A DNA stretch of 64,000 nucleotides from Bacteroidota bacterium (lineage in GTDB: Bacteria; Bacteroidota; Ignavibacteria; Tepidaquicellales; Tepidaquicellaceae). Below are positions 62,589 to 64,000 of this stretch, in pieces. Both the position numbers and the translations under genes were made by a program. The stretch covers positions 104,824 to 168,823 of the forward strand of contig JAFDZP010000003.1 in the NCBI GenBank assembly GCA_018266835.1, given 5' to 3'. The notes under the pieces were generated by a model. The model did no database searches. It saw nothing but the letters and a program-made list of their open reading frames with translations, and was not told the origin of the DNA. The first letter of the stretch is position 1; the number at the start of each line of letters is the position of its first letter.

Positions 62589-62824
62589 AGCTAATGTTAT
62601 TTTGATTTAATAGTAAAATATTTTACTACTATCTATTTACCTAAATTTATACTTTTTTTAGAAATTTGCAAATGATTAAATAAATGTCTAATTAAATATC
62701 ATAAGAACAGTATCTATTTTAATAATTTTAGTAAAAAAATGAATTTGAATTTGCCCTAGAAGAATAATTGATTGGATTACAAAAAAGCTATTTATAAACT
62801 ATATTCATATATTAAAAATAAAAA

Positions 62825-63694
62825 ATGAAAATAGAACTAATTCAAAGTAATTACGGAAAATCAAAAGTCCGTGTGGTAAAAGTAAAACGTGACGGAGCGC
62901 ATCACGAAATGAAAGAATTTCTTGTTAACGTGCAGCTTGAAGGCAACTTTGATGCAATTCATATGGATGGAGATAATACAGGAATTCTCTCAACTGATGC
63001 TATGAAAAACACGGTCTATGCTCTTGCGAAAGATCATGATGTAAATTCAATCGAAGAGTTTGCACTTTTCCTTTCTGATCACTATTTAAAAAATAATGAT
63101 AATGTAGATCACGTCTCAGTTGAAATTATTCAATCACTTTGGAATAGAATAGCTGTTAACGGTGAACCGCATAACCACTCTTTCGTAAGCGCCGGAAATG
63201 AAAAACGAACCTGCCTTGTAGAAAGAACTGCAGATGATGTCTATGTTAGCTCGGGAATTCTGGATTTACTTATAATGAAAACCACAGGTTCTGAATTCTG
63301 GGGATTTAAAAGAGAACAATACACAACTCTGCCTGAAACCAAGGACAGAATTTTTGAAACGAGTGTAAAAGCAACATGGGATTATGTCCGCGATGAAGAT
63401 ATTGATTACAATTCAAACTATGAAAAAGCAAGACAAACAATTCTCGAAGTATTTGCAAATCATCAGAGCTTATCAGTACAGCATACTATTTATGAAATCG
63501 GAAAAGTACTCCTTGAAAATAATGAAGACATAGATGAAATCGCTTTCTCAATGCCGAATAAGCATTGCCTGTTAATAAATCTCGGAGTCTTTGGAATGGA
63601 AAACAAAAATGAAATCTTTGTTCCAACTGACGAACCGCATGGATTAATTGAGGCAGTCATCGGAAGAGAAATACTTGAGAATGAATCCCGCTAA
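62825..63694 (+). CDS. uox: Urate oxidase (uricase, cofactor-free)
   Basis: Oxidises urate to 5-hydroxyisourate with O2. The N-terminus YGKSKVRVVKVKRDG carries catalytic Lys12, and STDAMKNTVYALA carries Thr57; these are the catalytic dyad positions. LSVQHTIYEIG holds the family's conserved Gln, and a late block NLGVFGMENKNEIFVPTDEPHGLIEAVIGRE is typical. 289 residues, tunnelling-fold tetramer in the family. It is divergent from the allB-alc-uraD-uraH operon across ~236 bases. Its TAA lies inside a hairpin. Peroxisomal targeting is irrelevant here. Confidence 0.95.
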   Translation: MKIELIQSNYGKSKVRVVKVKRDGAHHEMKEFLVNVQLEGNFDAIHMDGDNTGILSTDAMKNTVYALAKDHDVNSIEEFALFLSDHYLKNNDNVDHVSVEIIQSLWNRIAVNGEPHNHSFVSAGNEKRTCLVERTADDVYVSSGILDLLIMKTTGSEFWGFKREQYTTLPETKDRIFETSVKATWDYVRDEDIDYNSNYEKARQTILEVFANHQSLSVQHTIYEIGKVLLENNEDIDEIAFSMPNKHCLLINLGVFGMENKNEIFVPTDEPHGLIEAVIGREILENESR

Positions 63695-63716
63695 AGCGGG
63701 ACCAGCTTGCGCTGGT
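63687..63716 (+). terminator. Two tandem hairpins overlapping the uricase stop
   Basis: CCCGC, loop TAAA, GCGGG (63687-63700) and ACCAGC, loop TTGC, GCTGGT (63701-63716), followed by an AT stretch with seven T at 63726-63732. The stop codon TAA lies in the first loop. It looks like a REP-like element that can also terminate transcription. Confidence 0.65.
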
Positions 63717-63749
63717 AATTAATAATTTTTTTGATATTTTTATACCTGC

Positions 63750-63790
63750 TTTCCCCCTCCTTACTAAGGAGGGGGTTAGAGGGAGGTTAA
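63750..63790. repeat. GGAGGGG-type palindromic element, single arm
   Basis: TTCCCCCTCCTTACTAAGGAGGGGG followed by GGGAGGTTAA. This is one arm of the element seen in pairs at 12-153 and 6452-6566; no second arm was found within the remaining 200 bases. Confidence 0.75.
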
Positions 63791-63893
63791 TGTTTACCTT
63801 CGTATCACTACACAATATACTTGCTCTAAAGGACATTTTTTATTGATACTATTTTTTATCCACATCTTAAAAGCCAATTTTGAATATAAACAG

Positions 63894-63927
63894 AAAATCC
63901 CGTTCAGCTTTCGCCGTACGGGATTTT
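63894..63927 (-). terminator. Terminator of the partial T9SS gene
   Basis: A 10-bp stem AAAATCCCGT / ACGGGATTTT with a 14-base loop, 23 bases beyond the stop at 63950 and A-rich on its left. Confidence 0.85.
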
Positions 63928-63949
63928 TGTAACATTACTAACTACTATT

Positions 63950-64000
63950 TTATTTAACCAAAATCATTCTTTTTGTATCTGAAAAGCTTGGTGTATTTAC
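63950..64000 (-). CDS. Partial CDS: C-terminal end of a T9SS-sorted protein
   Basis: Only the last 16 codons and stop fall in the window. The translation is VNTPSFSDTKRMILVK followed by TAA. The ending TKRMILVK matches the tail of the other T9SS cargo proteins here (TKKMILVK, NKRMVLIK), so this is very probably another sorting domain. The rest of the gene lies beyond the window. Confidence 0.8.
   Translation of the reverse strand, partial: VNTPSFSDTKRMILVK

Overview
The window is visibly AT-rich bacterial chromosome. Shine-Dalgarno sequences are scarce, and at least seven complete proteins plus one truncated at the window edge carry a type IX secretion (Por) C-terminal sorting domain with the signature QNYPNPFNP followed by a terminal KxM[IV]L[IVS]K-type tail. 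That signature, together with YCF48/BNR-repeat proteins, choice-of-anchor proteins and T9SS-exported peptidases, points to the Ignavibacteria/Chlorobi side of the Bacteroidota (FCB group). I cannot fix the genus. No rRNA, tRNA, CRISPR array, IS element or prophage was seen.

Layout. 1-7.3 kb: accessory genes: EthD-like protein, L,D-transpeptidase, a small Cys/His protein plus orphan LuxR HTH module present as a duplicated and partly decayed pair, a three-gene membrane operon (SPW-like and DUF421), an aldo/keto reductase and a ComB-like phosphatase. 7.5-11.3 kb: high-affinity phosphate uptake operon pstS-pstC-pstA-pstB, without phoU. 11.5-26.7 kb: secreted proteins: a beta-lactamase-fold serine hydrolase, two tandem M1 metallopeptidases, a choice-of-anchor B protein and three YCF48-repeat proteins, most with T9SS tails and strong terminators. 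27-46.6 kb: housekeeping and signalling genes: SpoIIE phosphatase, YihY/BrkB, histidine ammonia-lyase, Xer recombinase, flippase, a pair of related secreted proteins, a coupled thioesterase/Trm112-like/nadC set, FAD oxidase, a multi-PAS kinase with its response regulator, PLP lyase, HtrA protease, and a transketolase C-terminal subunit. 46.7-50.7 kb: a possible structured leader followed by membrane protein-selD-mnmH-DUF475, a selenium (tRNA selenouridine) operon. 50.7-56.8 kb: two very large T9SS cargo proteins. 56.9-63.7 kb: a purine-catabolic locus with urate oxidase on one strand and, divergently, allantoinase, allantoicase, OHCU decarboxylase, HIU hydrolase and a CitE/HpaI-like lyase.

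How it works together. The 57-64 kb locus encodes the steps from urate to ureidoglycolate (uricase, HIU hydrolase, OHCU decarboxylase, allantoinase, allantoicase). No recognisable ureidoglycolate lyase is present, and the CitE-like protein is the candidate for handling ureidoglycolate or glyoxylate. The selD-mnmH pair implies selenophosphate is made for tRNA 2-selenouridine. Non-coding DNA contains several small repeat families: a GGAGGGG-type palindromic element at three places, a GACCTGACAGG hairpin at two (with a relative at a third), and a cluster of CCCGACTTTT repeats upstream of the Xer recombinase.
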